A stretch of DNA of 64,000 nucleotides from Paraburkholderia sp. BL23I1N1. Its GTDB lineage: Bacteria; Pseudomonadota; Gammaproteobacteria; Burkholderiales; Burkholderiaceae. Positions 1 to 10,603 of the stretch are shown piece by piece. Made by a program: the position numbers and the translations under genes. The stretch's first letter is position 1. The number at the start of each line of letters is the position of its first letter. Location: positions 620,001-684,000 of the forward strand of contig NZ_RAPV01000001.1 of the NCBI RefSeq assembly GCF_003610295.1. Direction: 5' to 3'. The notes beneath the pieces were generated by a model. That model was not told the origin of the DNA, ran no database searches, and saw only the letters and a list, made by a program, of their open reading frames with translations.

Positions 1-2
1 AC

Positions 3-584
3 ACCGAGAATCGCGAAGAGATCGGCCGGCGGCTCGCCGAAGAACGTGGCATGACGCTGATTCCGCCGTACGACCATCCGCACGTGATCGCGGGGCAGGG
101 CACGGCAGTGAAGGAATTGATCGAAGAAATCGGCCCGCTCGACATGCTGTTCGTTTGCCTCGGCGGCGGTGGGCTGATCGGCGGCAGCGCGTTGTCGGCG
201 GCGGCATTGAGTCCGGGGTGTACCGTGATCGGCGTTGAGCCCGAAGCGGGCAGCGACGGCCAGCAATCGCTTGCTCGCGGGGAGATCGTGCATATCGACG
301 CACCGCGCACGATCGCCGATGGCGCTGCCTCCACGCATCTCGGCGACTACACGTTCGCGATCATTCAGAAGTTAGTCGCGCAGATCGAAACGGTCAGCGA
401 CGCGCAGTTGATCGACACCCTGCGTTTCTTCGCGCAGCGCATGAAGATCGTGGTGGAACCGACGGGTTGCCTCGCCGCGGCGGCCGTGCTCAATGGCATC
501 GTGCCGGTGAAGGGCAAGCGGGTGGGCGTAGTGGTGAGCGGCGGCAACGTCGATCTGGAGAAGCTGGCGCAGTATCTCGCCTGA
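3..584 (+). CDS. PLP-dependent threonine/serine (or hydroxyaspartate) dehydratase, 3' part
   Basis: The reading frame is open from the window edge, so the start lies outside. The visible 193 residues are the C-terminal half of a fold type II PLP enzyme. The glycine loop GGGGLIGG, which holds the cofactor phosphate, lies near residue 56 of the visible part, and SGGNVD near the end is the usual C-terminal cofactor contact. Family members deaminate threonine, serine or threo-3-hydroxyaspartate to 2-oxo acids. The lack of a C-terminal ACT-like domain fits a catabolic, single-domain enzyme rather than the isoleucine-pathway IlvA. The exact substrate cannot be told from this fragment. A strong hairpin terminator follows 50 bp downstream. 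Confidence 0.85.
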   Translation, partial: TENREEIGRRLAEERGMTLIPPYDHPHVIAGQGTAVKELIEEIGPLDMLFVCLGGGGLIGGSALSAAALSPGCTVIGVEPEAGSDGQQSLARGEIVHIDAPRTIADGAASTHLGDYTFAIIQKLVAQIETVSDAQLIDTLRFFAQRMKIVVEPTGCLAAAAVLNGIVPVKGKRVGVVVSGGNVDLEKLAQYLA

Positions 585-637
585 CAGGCTGCGCGATTGA
601 ATTTGCGCCGCGCTGCGCGTATTGAAATCGATGGAAG

Positions 638-666
638 ACGGCTCGCCAAGGCGAGCCGTTTTTTTT
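638..666 (+). terminator. Rho-independent terminator after the dehydratase
   Basis: A 10-bp perfect stem (638-647 with 650-659), a two-base AA loop and a run of seven T follow the dehydratase. The T run touches the stop codon of the convergent exporter gene. Confidence 0.9.
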
Positions 667-1342
667 AGCTCGCCACCTGAGCGGTCTGCACGATCAGATC
701 GCGATACCCGTTCACGATCACGCTATACGAGAAGTACGCGAACAGCAGCGCCGACAACACATGGCACGCGCGCAGCAAACCGGTGCCGGCGCGTTTGCGT
801 CCGTGGCTGCCGAGTCCGCAGATAAAGATCGTCCAGCACATGCCACCGAGGAAGAAGCCGCCGAGGAATACCGGTGCAGTCGTCACGCTGGTGGCGCCGG
901 CTTTCGCAATCAACGCGCCGCCGACTGCGGCGAACCACAGAATCGCCGAAGGCGACGACATCGCCAGCAACACGCCGCGCAAGAAACCGCGCCACGCGGA
1001 AAGATGCGGCGCGTTGGCATCCGCTTCTCCGGCAACGGCAGGTGCCGACGCCGGGAACATGGCTTCACGCGCCATCTTCCACGTGAGAAACAGCAGAATC
1101 GCCGCGCCGCCGATCCACACTACCCAGCGCACCGATTCGAACTGCAGCAGCGCAGCCATTCCCGCAAGCGCGAGCGTCGCGTAAACCAGATCGCCGAAAC
1201 AGGATCCGAGGCCCAACCAGAAGCCTGGTTTGAAGCCGTGCGACAGCGTCAGCGAAATCATCGCGACGTTGACGAGACCGATATCCAGACACAAGGACAA
1301 CGACAGAAAAAAACCGTCCGACATCATTGAAAAGGCATGCAT
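665..1342 (-). CDS. LysE/RhtB-family amino acid exporter
   Basis: A 225-residue, very hydrophobic protein with about six membrane segments. The N-terminal stretch around SLCLDIGLVNVAM and the following glycine-rich GFKPGFWLGLGS resemble the first helices of LysE/RhtB translocators, which export amino acids or related metabolites across the inner membrane. A second hydrophobic half begins near FLRGVLLAMSSPSAILWF, where the family usually has a conserved asparagine-proline or serine-proline turn. The ATG at 1342 has a GGAG element 9 bases upstream; ATGs at 1327 and 1324 are alternatives without one. The gene is convergent with the dehydratase and stands alone. The substrate is not predictable. 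Confidence 0.8.
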   Translation of the reverse strand: MHAFSMMSDGFFLSLSLCLDIGLVNVAMISLTLSHGFKPGFWLGLGSCFGDLVYATLALAGMAALLQFESVRWVVWIGGAAILLFLTWKMAREAMFPASAPAVAGEADANAPHLSAWRGFLRGVLLAMSSPSAILWFAAVGGALIAKAGATSVTTAPVFLGGFFLGGMCWTIFICGLGSHGRKRAGTGLLRACHVLSALLFAYFSYSVIVNGYRDLIVQTAQVAS

Positions 1343-1468
1343 CCGCGCAACTGCTCCATCAGTTTTGTTATTCAGACTTGTTCTAGCGCGACCGACCCGG
1401 ATGGCGACCGGATCGCTTCGATGCCGACAGAATCCTAAAAATTCAATGGTGTGATTCGAGGCCTGTTT

Positions 1469-3037
1469 TTACAGTCCCAATTCATTCCACAAGGTGTCGA
1501 TACGCTGTTTGACCGCGCTGTCCATCTCAATCGGGCGGCCCCACTCGCGATCGGTTTCGCCGGGCCATTTGTTGGTCGCGTCGAGTCCCATCTTCGACCC
1601 GAGACCCGCTACCGGCGAGGCGAAATCCAGATAGTCGATCGGCGTGCGATCGACCAGCACGGTGTCGCGCGCCGGATCGATACGCGTGGTGATGGCCCAG
1701 ATCACTTCTTTCCAGTCGCGGATATTCACGTCCTCGTCGACCACGACGATGAACTTCGTATACATGAATTGCCGCAGGAAGCTCCACACGCCGAACATCA
1801 CGCGTTTGGCGTGGCCGGGGTAGCTCTTCTTCATCTGCACGATCGCCATCCGGTAGCTGCATCCTTCGGGCGGCAGATAGAAATCGGTGATTTCGGTGAA
1901 CTGCTTCTGCAACAGCGGCACGAACACTTCGTTGAGCGCGACGCCGAGCACGGCGGGCTCATCGGGCGGTTTGCCGGTGTAGGTGGAGTGATAGATCGCG
2001 TCGCGCCGCATTGTGATGCGCTCGACCGTGAAGACGGGAAACCACTCCTGCTCGTTGTAGTAGCCGGTGTGGTCGCCATAGGGGCCTTCCAGCGCGTGTT
2101 CGTAAGCGGCCGATGCGCCTTTCGCCGGACGCGACGGCGCGCCTGCGGGGGCGGGCGAGGGCGTGCCTTCCTGCGGATAGATGAAACCTTCAAGAACGAT
2201 CTCGGCCCGTGCCGGCACCTGCAAACCGTCGACGCCCGGCGTGATGCACTTCGCGAGTTCGGTGCGGCCGCCACGCAGCAGCCCGGCGAACTGGTATTCC
2301 GAGAGTGTGTCGGGCACCGGCGTGACCGCCCCGAGGATGGTCGCCGGATCGGCGCCCAGCACAACCGCCACGGGATACGGCTTGCCTGGATTCTGCAGCG
2401 CGAATTCGCGGAAATCCAGTGCGCCGCCGCGATGCGCGAGCCAGCGCATGATCAGTTTGTTACGCCCGATCAGCTGCTGGCGATAGATGCCTAAATTTTG
2501 TCGGCTCTTGTTCGGGCCTTTTGTGACGGTCAGGCCCCACGTGATCAGCGGCCCTGCATCGCCCGGCCAGCAGGTCTGAATCGGCAGCTTTGCGAGGTCG
2601 ACGTCGTTGCCTTCCCAGACGATTTCCTGACAGGGTGGCGCGCTCACCGTTTTGGGCGCCATGTCCCAAACCGCCTTCGCGAGCGAGAACAGTTTTCCGG
2701 CGTCCTTGAGCCCCTTTGGCGGCTCCGGCTCCTTCAGTGCGGAGAGCAGGCGGCCGACGTCGCGCAGCGACTCCAGCGCAGCGCTGTCGCCCGCGCCTGC
2801 TTCTGCGTCGATACCCATGCCGAGTGCAACGCGGCGCGGCGTGCCGAACAGGTTGCCGAGGACCGGAAACGCGTGCTGCTGCTGGCTCTCGAACAATATC
2901 GCCGGACCGCCGGCGCGCAGGACGCGGTCGCACAGTTCGGTCATTTCCAGGACGGGCGAGACGTTTTGCGAGATGCGGCGCAGTTCACCGATCGTTTCGA
3001 GACGGCCGACGAAGTCGCGCAGGTCTTTGTATTTCAT
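1469..3037 (-). CDS. ubiD: UbiD-family 4-hydroxy-3-polyprenylbenzoate decarboxylase
   Basis: A 522-residue UbiD-family enzyme, which uses prenylated FMN to decarboxylate 4-hydroxy-3-polyprenylbenzoate in ubiquinone synthesis. The N-terminus [10 protein letters not shown], the block [15 protein letters not shown], the [15 protein letters not shown] stretch and the C-terminal [13 protein letters not shown] segment match bacterial UbiD. The frame is open upstream to 3151, but 3037 gives the N-terminus typical of the family. A proline- and alanine-rich insertion around residues 285-305 is a likely disordered loop. The gene stands alone; the flavin prenyltransferase UbiX is not in the window. Confidence 0.92.
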   Translation of the reverse strand: MKYKDLRDFVGRLETIGELRRISQNVSPVLEMTELCDRVLRAGGPAILFESQQQHAFPVLGNLFGTPRRVALGMGIDAEAGAGDSAALESLRDVGRLLSALKEPEPPKGLKDAGKLFSLAKAVWDMAPKTVSAPPCQEIVWEGNDVDLAKLPIQTCWPGDAGPLITWGLTVTKGPNKSRQNLGIYRQQLIGRNKLIMRWLAHRGGALDFREFALQNPGKPYPVAVVLGADPATILGAVTPVPDTLSEYQFAGLLRGGRTELAKCITPGVDGLQVPARAEIVLEGFIYPQEGTPSPAPAGAPSRPAKGASAAYEHALEGPYGDHTGYYNEQEWFPVFTVERITMRRDAIYHSTYTGKPPDEPAVLGVALNEVFVPLLQKQFTEITDFYLPPEGCSYRMAIVQMKKSYPGHAKRVMFGVWSFLRQFMYTKFIVVVDEDVNIRDWKEVIWAITTRIDPARDTVLVDRTPIDYLDFASPVAGLGSKMGLDATNKWPGETDREWGRPIEMDSAVKQRIDTLWNELGL

Positions 3038-3268
3038 CTGGTGCGGTAGGGAGCCGCGCAAGCGGCAAAAATGGAAGGCACCGTCAGACTGCGCGGCGCC
3101 AAAACGATTGTTGATTTTACCTGTGTCGGCAGGCGCACGTAGATTGGCCAAACGGCCACCTTCGGGAGGCGTAATTGAGATAGCTCAAGACGCGCGCGGC
3201 ACGCGGTTTTGCAAAGACTGAACACTGTTCATTATTACAATTAGTTATACATTTGCCTATCTATAGTG

Positions 3269-3297
3269 TTGACGATCTATAAAACCCTGCATAGAAT
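3269..3297 (+). promoter_or_regulatory. Sigma70-type promoter for the transglycosylase leader
   Basis: TTGACG at 3269-3274 and TAGAAT at 3292-3297 are separated by 17 bp, a near-consensus housekeeping promoter. Transcription would start near 3304, giving a leader of about 340 nt before the gene at 3646. Confidence 0.7.
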
Positions 3298-3303
3298 CCG
3301 TCC

Positions 3304-3528
3304 ACATTGGTTGCAGGGCGTGAACCTTTTACCACTGCCCCCGGTCCCTTTTGACGCAACGCGTCACCGTTTACCGACCCCCTGCACGGTATCTGACGGC
3401 CTTACTGAAGTCCTCGCCAGCGCCATCTGACGCTGGTTTTTCGCGTGGGAGCTACCGCCTGCGTGCTTATTTGGCATGCCGCGGGCCATCTTTTCAAGAT
3501 GGCTCCCCACAAACGGTATTTACCGTTT
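3304..3528 (+). promoter_or_regulatory. Structured leader with internal terminator-like hairpins
   Basis: The leader starts with a domain closed by a long-range 7-bp pairing (3312-3318 with 3380-3386) that encloses a TGACGC-AAC-GCGTCA hairpin (3352-3366). Next comes a terminator-like hairpin CCAGCG/CGCTGG followed by five T (3417-3441). Two further hairpins follow, an 8-bp stem at 3485-3503 and an 8-bp stem at 3511-3528 followed by TTTC. Domain plus terminator upstream of a gene is the layout of an attenuator or riboswitch, or of a small RNA ending at about 3441. A 66-codon frame beginning with TTG at 3351 runs to 3551 but has no ribosome site. I do not recognise a known riboswitch class. Confidence 0.5.
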
Positions 3529-3645
3529 TCCCGACGTCGCTGCTGCCCTAACCAGACAGAGCGCGCGATGTCTTGACTCTGCGAACGTGTGTTACCGCCT
3601 GTTCAACTGGCGGAGTTCGCGGATCATGCAACATGGGAGATCTGA

Positions 3646-4818
3646 ATGAACGCCTGGTTATCGTGGCGTCCCGATGAACGTATCGCGCAAGTTGTGCGTG
3701 GTGCGTTGCGTCGCGGGACGCGAATGAGTCATCACCTGTTTAGCATCGTCGGCGGTGTTGCTGTCGTGCTGGCACTCGCACTGTGGCTGATGCCAGCCTG
3801 GCGCGGCAGCCTTGCCGCCAAGCTGATGCCGGTTATTTCCGCCGCTGTGCAGGCCGGTCCCGCCCGTCTGCTGCAGGGCCACCCGCTGCCGGCTTTCGGG
3901 CCGCCTGGCGCGTCGTCTGACGACTCGCTGGCCGCAAATTCGACCGGTAGCGACGCCGCTAGCGGCGCGAACAATGGCGTCACCGCCAGCAACACCAGCT
4001 ACGACGGCGCCTTCGACGGCACCGGTACGTCCGGCATGGGCGTCGCGGCTTTGAACGGCCTTGACCCGCGCACCATGCAGAGCGTTTCCGCGCTGGCACG
4101 GCTGATTCCGGCGCAGCGCGTCTCGGCCGACGCGCGCGACGATCGTGTGCTGGTCTCGACCCGCGAGCAGGATCTGGTCGCGTCGTACCTGGCGCGGCGT
4201 TATCGCGTGGCTCAGGAGCCCGTAAGCGAGCTCGTGAAGGCAGCGTTCGACACCGGCCGCGAAGTCGGTCTCGACCCGCTTCTGCTGCTCTCCGTGATGG
4301 CTATCGAATCGGGCTTCAACCCGTACGCCGAGAGCGGCGTGGGCGCGCAGGGCCTGATGCAGGTAATGTCCAAGGTTCACTCGGACAAATTCCAGTATTT
4401 CGGCGGCCAGAGCGCCGCGCTCGAACCGGTCGCGAACATCAAGGTGGGCGCGCTGGTGCTGAAGGATTGCATCGCACGCGGCGGTTCGCTGCCAGGCGGC
4501 CTGCGTCTCTACGTCGGCTCGACCTCGCAGGACGACGGCGGCTACGGCGCCAAGGTGATGGCCGAGCGTGGCCGTCTGCGCGATGTGGCGCGTGGCCGCA
4601 AGGTGCCGATCAATGCACCGCAGGCTCCGGTTCTGACGGCGTCGAACACGGCTACGGCTGCTGCCTCATCGGCTAACGGCAAGCGCGTGCAGATGACGCT
4701 CGATGCCAGCCATCCGTTGAGCGCGGCAGCGCCGGTGAAGACGCCGGTGTCCGAACAGGACGACGCTAGCTCCAATGCGCCTAAGCACGTGGCATCGGCC
4801 GCGGAGTTGGGCGCCTGA
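3646..4818 (+). CDS. Membrane-anchored lytic transglycosylase (SLT domain)
   Basis: A 390-residue protein. A short cytoplasmic N-terminus is followed by one membrane segment (about residues 31-50), a low-complexity Ala/Ser/Gly linker (85-130) and a transglycosylase domain (about 190-310). The catalytic glutamate is E221 in the AIESGFNPYAESG block, with GLMQVM downstream as in Slt/MltC-type enzymes. These cleave peptidoglycan glycan strands to 1,6-anhydromuropeptides in the periplasm. The C-terminal 80 residues are Ala/Ser-rich and look disordered. The ATG at 3646 has GGAG-like bases 5-9 upstream. The gene is preceded by a long structured leader and followed by a terminator, so it is a single transcription unit. 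Confidence 0.88.
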   Translation: MNAWLSWRPDERIAQVVRGALRRGTRMSHHLFSIVGGVAVVLALALWLMPAWRGSLAAKLMPVISAAVQAGPARLLQGHPLPAFGPPGASSDDSLAANSTGSDAASGANNGVTASNTSYDGAFDGTGTSGMGVAALNGLDPRTMQSVSALARLIPAQRVSADARDDRVLVSTREQDLVASYLARRYRVAQEPVSELVKAAFDTGREVGLDPLLLLSVMAIESGFNPYAESGVGAQGLMQVMSKVHSDKFQYFGGQSAALEPVANIKVGALVLKDCIARGGSLPGGLRLYVGSTSQDDGGYGAKVMAERGRLRDVARGRKVPINAPQAPVLTASNTATAAASSANGKRVQMTLDASHPLSAAAPVKTPVSEQDDASSNAPKHVASAAELGA

Positions 4819-4863
4819 GATTCAAGTAACGCGGTTCTCGCCTGACACGAGAGCGGCTGGTAT

Positions 4864-4896
4864 AAAAAAGGACACCCTTATCGGTGTCCTTTTTCT
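4864..4896. terminator. Bidirectional terminator between transglycosylase and aminotransferase
   Basis: GGACACC (4870-4876) pairs with GGTGTCC (4883-4889). The stem is flanked by A6 on the left and T5 on the right, so it can end transcription from both convergent genes. Confidence 0.85.
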
Positions 4897-5013
4897 TTTG
4901 TGGCTTGCACTTGCGGCGGCGTGCGCGGTCGTGAAGCATGAGTCGGGCATCGCAATCTGTCTTGGCGAGTCCTTTGGGAGCCTGCAAACCGCAGCAACGC
5001 TTATCCTGTCCGG

Positions 5014-6210
5014 TCAGTGCCGCCTGAAGAGGTTCGCCAGTCGCTCGACCGCTTCTTCCAGCTTCGGCAGGGCAGTTGCGTACGACAGCCGGATGTAGTC
5101 CTTCGGCGCGTGCGTGCCGAAGTCCATGCCAGGCACCAACACCACGCCCGCGTCGTGCAGCATCGCTTTGGTGAGCGCCGCGCTGTCTCCCGCCGCCTGA
5201 TGCGCGACCGTGCGGCAATCGGCGTACACGTAGAACGCTCCGTCAGGCATTACCGGTACCGAGAAACCCAGCGATTCGAGCGCCGGCGCAATGAAGTCGC
5301 GACGGCGCTTGAATTCGAGGCGGCGCGCTTCGTAGATGGCGATCGTTTCCGGTTCGAAGCAGGCAAGCGCCGCATGCTGCGCGAGCGCCGACGCGCAGAT
5401 GAACAGGTTCTGCGCGAGCTTTTCGAATGCGCCGACCATGCCGGGCGGCACCACCAGCCAGCCCAAACGCCAGCCGGTCATGTTGAAGTACTTCGAGAAA
5501 CTGTTGACGGTGATGACGTCGTCGCCGAACGAGAGCGCCGAGACGGGCTTGGCGTCGTAGCTCAGGCCCTGGTAGATTTCGTCGACGATCGTGAAGCCGC
5601 CGCGCGCCCGCACAGTCTTGACGATGCGTTCGAGTTCAGCCGGTTCGATCGACGTGCCGGTCGGATTCGATGGCGACGCCAGCAGCACGCCACGGGTGTG
5701 CTCGTTCCACAGGCGCTCGACGTCGGCGGCGGTCAGCTGGAAGCGTTCGGCCGGCCCGCTTGGCACCATCACCGGCTTGCCTTCGGCCGCTATTACGAAG
5801 TGGCGGTTGCACGGGTAGCACGGGTCCGGCATCAGCACTTCATCGTCGCGATCGACCAGCGCCGCGCAAGCCAGCAGTAGCGCGGCAGAGGCGCCAGCGG
5901 TGACGACGATTCGCGCCGGATCGACGCTGACGCCGTAGGCCTCGGCGTAATGCGCCGAGATCGCCTCGCGCAGCGCGTGCAGGCCGAGCGCATTGGTGTA
6001 TTGGGTAACGCCGCGGCGCAGTGCGTTCGCGGCCGCTTCGATGACCGGCTCTGGCGCGGTGAAATCGGGTTCGCCGATTCCCATGTGGATGATGTCGCGC
6101 CCATCGCGCTCGAGTAGCCCGGCTTCCTTGGCCAGTTCCATCACATAGAAAGGCTGGATGGCGTCGACGCGGGCAGCAAGCCGCACCAAGGGTTCGGTCA
6201 CGGAGTTCAT
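5014..6210 (-). CDS. Class I/II PLP aminotransferase (aspartate/alanine aminotransferase-like)
   Basis: A 398-residue fold type I aminotransferase. It carries MGIGEPDF near residues 43-50, SNPTG at 181-185, the Schiff-base lysine K240 in NSFSKYF, followed by MTGWRLGW, and RLSYA near the C-terminus as the carboxylate-binding arginine. Enzymes of this group move an amino group between an amino acid and 2-oxoglutarate or pyruvate; the donor is not predictable. The ATG at 6210 is preferred over the in-frame TTG at 6234. The gene stands alone, upstream of the nusB end, with 195 bp between them. Confidence 0.88.
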   Translation of the reverse strand: MNSVTEPLVRLAARVDAIQPFYVMELAKEAGLLERDGRDIIHMGIGEPDFTAPEPVIEAAANALRRGVTQYTNALGLHALREAISAHYAEAYGVSVDPARIVVTAGASAALLLACAALVDRDDEVLMPDPCYPCNRHFVIAAEGKPVMVPSGPAERFQLTAADVERLWNEHTRGVLLASPSNPTGTSIEPAELERIVKTVRARGGFTIVDEIYQGLSYDAKPVSALSFGDDVITVNSFSKYFNMTGWRLGWLVVPPGMVGAFEKLAQNLFICASALAQHAALACFEPETIAIYEARRLEFKRRRDFIAPALESLGFSVPVMPDGAFYVYADCRTVAHQAAGDSAALTKAMLHDAGVVLVPGMDFGTHAPKDYIRLSYATALPKLEEAVERLANLFRRH

Positions 6211-6405
6211 ACGATCAATCCAGTTCAGAAGCAAAAGCGGGACAGTGCCGTGCGCATGGGTTCATGCGCACGGCGCCGTCCTTGCAAGCACCCGCCAGCA
6301 TGGGGCTGCATTGTTCCGCATTGGATTCGACCGGCCAGCGGACGATCCGTCGACCGGCGAATCCGCATTAGCGTAAAGCGCACGACCAGGTCACGCGCCT
6401 TACCT

Positions 6406-6840
6406 TCAATGCTTGCGAGCTGCCTGCGTTTCAGCAGCGCGCAGTTGCGCGGACAGCTTGTCCAGCACGCCGTTCACGTACTTGTAGCCGTCGGCGCCAC
6501 CAAATGTCTTGGCGAGTTCGACGGCTTCGTTGATGACCACACGATAAGGAATATCGACGTGATTCTTCAACTCGAACGCGGCGACCAGCAGCACCGCGCG
6601 TTCGACTGGTGAAAGCTGGTCGATCGGACGGTCGAGGCACGGTGCGATATCCGCGGAGAGTGCTTCCGAATCGCGGATCACGCCGTGCAGGATGGCGTCC
6701 AGGTGTTCGTGGTCGGCCTTGTCGAAGCCTTGCGCGCCGCGCAGCTGTGCGTCGATTTCACCGCCGGGCGAGCCCGACAGCAGCCACTGGTAAAGCCCCT
6801 GCGTGGCCAGTTCGCGGGAGCGTCGGCGTGCGCTCTTCAT
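6406..6840 (-). CDS. nusB: Transcription antitermination factor NusB
   Basis: A 144-residue NusB, the all-helical RNA-binding protein that with NusE (S10) assembles antitermination complexes on rRNA boxA. It begins with basic [19 protein letters not shown], and the C-terminal half contains the family block [13 protein letters not shown] followed by [19 protein letters not shown]. Its ATG (6840-6838) overlaps the TGA of ribH (6839-6837), so translation is coupled to the riboflavin operon, as is usual in proteobacteria. It is the last gene of that operon. Confidence 0.96.
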   Translation of the reverse strand: MKSARRRSRELATQGLYQWLLSGSPGGEIDAQLRGAQGFDKADHEHLDAILHGVIRDSEALSADIAPCLDRPIDQLSPVERAVLLVAAFELKNHVDIPYRVVINEAVELAKTFGGADGYKYVNGVLDKLSAQLRAAETQAARKH

Positions 6841-7343
6841 GCCTCTTCCTCTTCTTCGTCTTCTTCTTCGTCGTCACCGCCGAGTTGTTCGAGCGCGACG
6901 GCGAGATTGGCCATTTCAACGGCCACGCGCGCCGCGTCACGACCCTTCTCGGTCATGCGTGCGACGGCTTGTTCGTCGGTTTCCGTGGTCAGCACGGCGT
7001 TCGCGACCGGAATGCCGAAGTCGAGGCCGATGCGCGTGATGCCCGCGCCGCTTTCATTCGACACCAGTTCGAAGTGGTACGTCTCGCCGCGAATGACCGC
7101 GCCCAGCGCGATCAGTGCGTCGAATTGCGCGCTTTCGGCGAGCTTTTGCAGCGCCAGGGGGATTTCCAGTGCGCCCGGCACGGTGACCAGCAGCACGTCT
7201 TCGCCAGTCACGCCGAGGCGTTCGAGTTCTTCGATGCACGAATCCGCGAGGCCGTTGCAAACGGGTTCGTTAAAACGCGCCTGCACGATGCCGATACGCA
7301 GTCCGTCGCCGTCGAGATTCGGTTGGTATTGTCCGATTTCCAT
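6837..7343 (-). CDS. ribH: 6,7-dimethyl-8-ribityllumazine synthase
   Basis: A 168-residue lumazine synthase, which condenses 3,4-dihydroxy-2-butanone 4-phosphate with 5-amino-6-ribitylaminouracil. Visible family motifs are [22 protein letters not shown], the substrate loop [14 protein letters not shown] with the catalytic histidine, and [11 protein letters not shown]. An unusual acidic tail of about 13 residues ([14 protein letters not shown]) ends the protein. It probably forms the usual pentamer or higher shell. It sits 50 bp after ribBX and overlaps nusB by the ATGA arrangement. Confidence 0.96.
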   Translation of the reverse strand: MEIGQYQPNLDGDGLRIGIVQARFNEPVCNGLADSCIEELERLGVTGEDVLLVTVPGALEIPLALQKLAESAQFDALIALGAVIRGETYHFELVSNESGAGITRIGLDFGIPVANAVLTTETDEQAVARMTEKGRDAARVAVEMANLAVALEQLGGDDEEEDEEEEEA

Positions 7344-7393
7344 GTGAATTCCGTAGTGTTTTGGGTTGGCGCTTAAGCGCGTGAATGGTCGGA

Positions 7394-8530
<1,137 letters not shown>

Positions 8531-8731
8531 GGTGGCGGAGAGTTTTTCGGGAAAGCGCGTATTTTACGCCACGCGCGCCGCCAAGTCGCCAGGCCCGGAT
8601 GGTATAGGCCATTCGGCCGACTGGTGTTGCGCCGCCCGGCACCGGTATGCTCGAAAAACGATGGACGCATGAACCGGTTGAAAGCGGCAGGGCGCCGCCG
8701 CCAGCCCATGCGCGGCGGGCTTTGTCGCGGG

Positions 8732-9346
8732 TTATTTCGGCGCGTTCAGCATGCGCTCGACGTAGCGCGCAATCAGATCGATCTCCAGATTCACCTGCGT
8801 GCCCTCGCGCAGGCGCTTGAGCGCGGTCACTTCGACCGTGTGCGGAATCAGGTTGATCGAAAACTCGCAGCCGTCGTCGCGATCTTTAACCGAGTTGACG
8901 GTCAGACTCACGCCGTTGACAGTGATAGAACCTTTGTAGGCCAGGTAGCGGCCGATCTCGCGCGGCGCCAGCACGCGCAGTTCGTGCGATTCGCCCACGG
9001 GCGCAAAATGCGTGACCGTGCCGAGGCCGTCCACGTGGCCGGAGACGATATGCCCGCCGAGCCGGTCATGCGCGCGCAGCGCCTTCTCGAGATTGACCTC
9101 GCCAGCCTCGCCCAGGCCCGCCGTGCAGTTCAGGCTTTCGCGCGAGACGTCGACCTCGAACGAATGCGCGGTTTTTGCCACGACCGTCATGCAGGCGCCC
9201 TGGATCGTGATGCTGTCGCCGAGCTGGACGTCTTCGAGATCGAGGCCGCCGGCTTCGACGTTCAGGCGCACGCCCGCATCGCCATCCGTGCCGAGGGGGT
9301 TGACTGATTCGATGCGGCCCACTGCCGCGACGATTCCTGTAAACAT
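8732..9346 (-). CDS. ribE: Riboflavin synthase alpha chain
   Basis: A 204-residue riboflavin synthase, which dismutates two lumazine molecules to riboflavin. It starts with the hallmark MFTGIV and contains two lumazine-binding repeats, roughly 1-95 and 96-195. Each carries a GxSI.I.G.C/V.LTV-type block: GDSITIQGACMTVV in the first and KGSITVNGVSLTVN in the second. GHIVSGHVDG marks the junction. It begins 15 bp after ribD stops, so the two are co-transcribed. About 200 bp without a gene separate it from ribBX; I see no FMN riboswitch there. Confidence 0.96.
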   Translation of the reverse strand: MFTGIVAAVGRIESVNPLGTDGDAGVRLNVEAGGLDLEDVQLGDSITIQGACMTVVAKTAHSFEVDVSRESLNCTAGLGEAGEVNLEKALRAHDRLGGHIVSGHVDGLGTVTHFAPVGESHELRVLAPREIGRYLAYKGSITVNGVSLTVNSVKDRDDGCEFSINLIPHTVEVTALKRLREGTQVNLEIDLIARYVERMLNAPK

Positions 9347-9361
9347 CGTGTTAATCCTTGA

Positions 9362-10531
9362 TTAATTCGAAGTTGGTCGGGGCGCGGGCTCGGTCCCGGC
9401 TTCGGGCGCTGGCTGAGGTGCCACGCGAGGCACAAAGCGCGCGAGAATCCGCAGATCGTCGCCGATCCGATCCACCGCGTGAAAATTCAGTTGCTGGCGA
9501 GCCTCGAGCGTTTCCGGCGCGCTCAGATTGAACATGCTCATCGAGTCCATGCCGAGCACGCTAGGCGCGAGATAAACCAGCAGTTCGTCGACGCAGCCTT
9601 CGCGCAGCAGCGAACCATTCAACTTGTAGCCCGCCTCGACGTGCAGTTCATTCACGTTACGCTCGCCAAGCACTTTCAGCATGGCAGGCAGATCGACTTT
9701 GCCCGCTGCGTTTGCCAGTTGCACGATCTCCGCGCCGCGATCACGCAGCGCGGCGGCACGCTCGGTATGACGCTCATCGAGATTGCCGCAGAAAATCAGC
9801 GTGGGTGCGCCGGCCAGAATCTGGGCTTCGGGCGGCACGTCGAGCTGGCTGTCGATCAGCACGCGTTGTGGCTGGCGCGGCGTGTCGACGGCGCGCACCG
9901 TCATGCGCGGATTGTCTTCCCGGACGGTGCCGATGCCCGTCAGGATGGCCGACGCGCGGGCGCGCCACGCGTGACCATCGGCGCGCGCCGCTTCGCCGGT
10001 AATCCATTGACTGACGCCCGACGGCAAGCCGGTGCGGCCGTCCAGCGAGGCTGCCACTTTCATGCGGACCCACGGTCGGCCCCGCGTCATGCGCGACACG
10101 AAACCGATGTTCAGTTCGTGCGCTTCGTTGGCGAGCAGCCCGCAACGCACTTCAATACCCGCGTCGCGCAGCATCTTGAGACCACGCCCCGAGACTTGCG
10201 GATTGGGGTCTTCCATCGCCGCGACCACGCGCTCAACCTGCGCTTCGATCAGCGCATTCGCGCACGGCGGCGTGCGGCCGAAATGGCTGCATGGTTCAAG
10301 CGTCACGTAAGCCGTGGCGCCGCGCAGATCATGGCCGCGCGAACGCGCGTCCTTCAACGCGCGCACTTCGGCGTGATCCTGGCCGGCCGGTTGTGTGAAG
10401 CCTTCGCCGATCACCTCGCCGTTCTTGACGAGTACGCAACCGACGCGCGGATTCGGGTCGGTCGTGTACATGCCGCGTTTGGCCAGCGCGAGCGCGCGCT
10501 CCATGTGGACGAAGTCGGTTTGCGAAAACAT
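9362..10531 (-). CDS. ribD: Bifunctional diaminohydroxyphosphoribosylaminopyrimidine deaminase / reductase
   Basis: A 389-residue RibD. The N-terminal deaminase (about 1-150) has the zinc ligands H53 in HAE and C81/C90 in PCSHFGRTPPC. The C-terminal reductase (about 155-370) starts at PWVRMKVAASLDGRTG and reduces the ribose moiety with NADPH. Both act early in riboflavin synthesis, between RibA and lumazine synthase. The last 20 residues are proline- and alanine-rich. It is the first gene of the ribD-ribE-ribBX-ribH-nusB cluster on the minus strand, 72 bp downstream of hemL. Confidence 0.95.
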   Translation of the reverse strand: MFSQTDFVHMERALALAKRGMYTTDPNPRVGCVLVKNGEVIGEGFTQPAGQDHAEVRALKDARSRGHDLRGATAYVTLEPCSHFGRTPPCANALIEAQVERVVAAMEDPNPQVSGRGLKMLRDAGIEVRCGLLANEAHELNIGFVSRMTRGRPWVRMKVAASLDGRTGLPSGVSQWITGEAARADGHAWRARASAILTGIGTVREDNPRMTVRAVDTPRQPQRVLIDSQLDVPPEAQILAGAPTLIFCGNLDERHTERAAALRDRGAEIVQLANAAGKVDLPAMLKVLGERNVNELHVEAGYKLNGSLLREGCVDELLVYLAPSVLGMDSMSMFNLSAPETLEARQQLNFHAVDRIGDDLRILARFVPRVAPQPAPEAGTEPAPRPTSN

Positions 10532-10603
10532 CGGTATCCGGTCGGGTGCAGTTGCCAGGCAGTAGTGAATCAGGTTTTCGGCGGGTGCTGCGTTTCGCCC
10601 GCC

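Noticed and set aside
3351..3551. A 66-codon TTG-start leader peptide before the transglycosylase
   Set aside because: No ribosome site, and it crosses all leader hairpins; kept only as a remote possibility.
8531..8731. Possible FMN riboswitch upstream of ribBX
   Set aside because: None of the conserved FMN aptamer blocks could be found on either strand.
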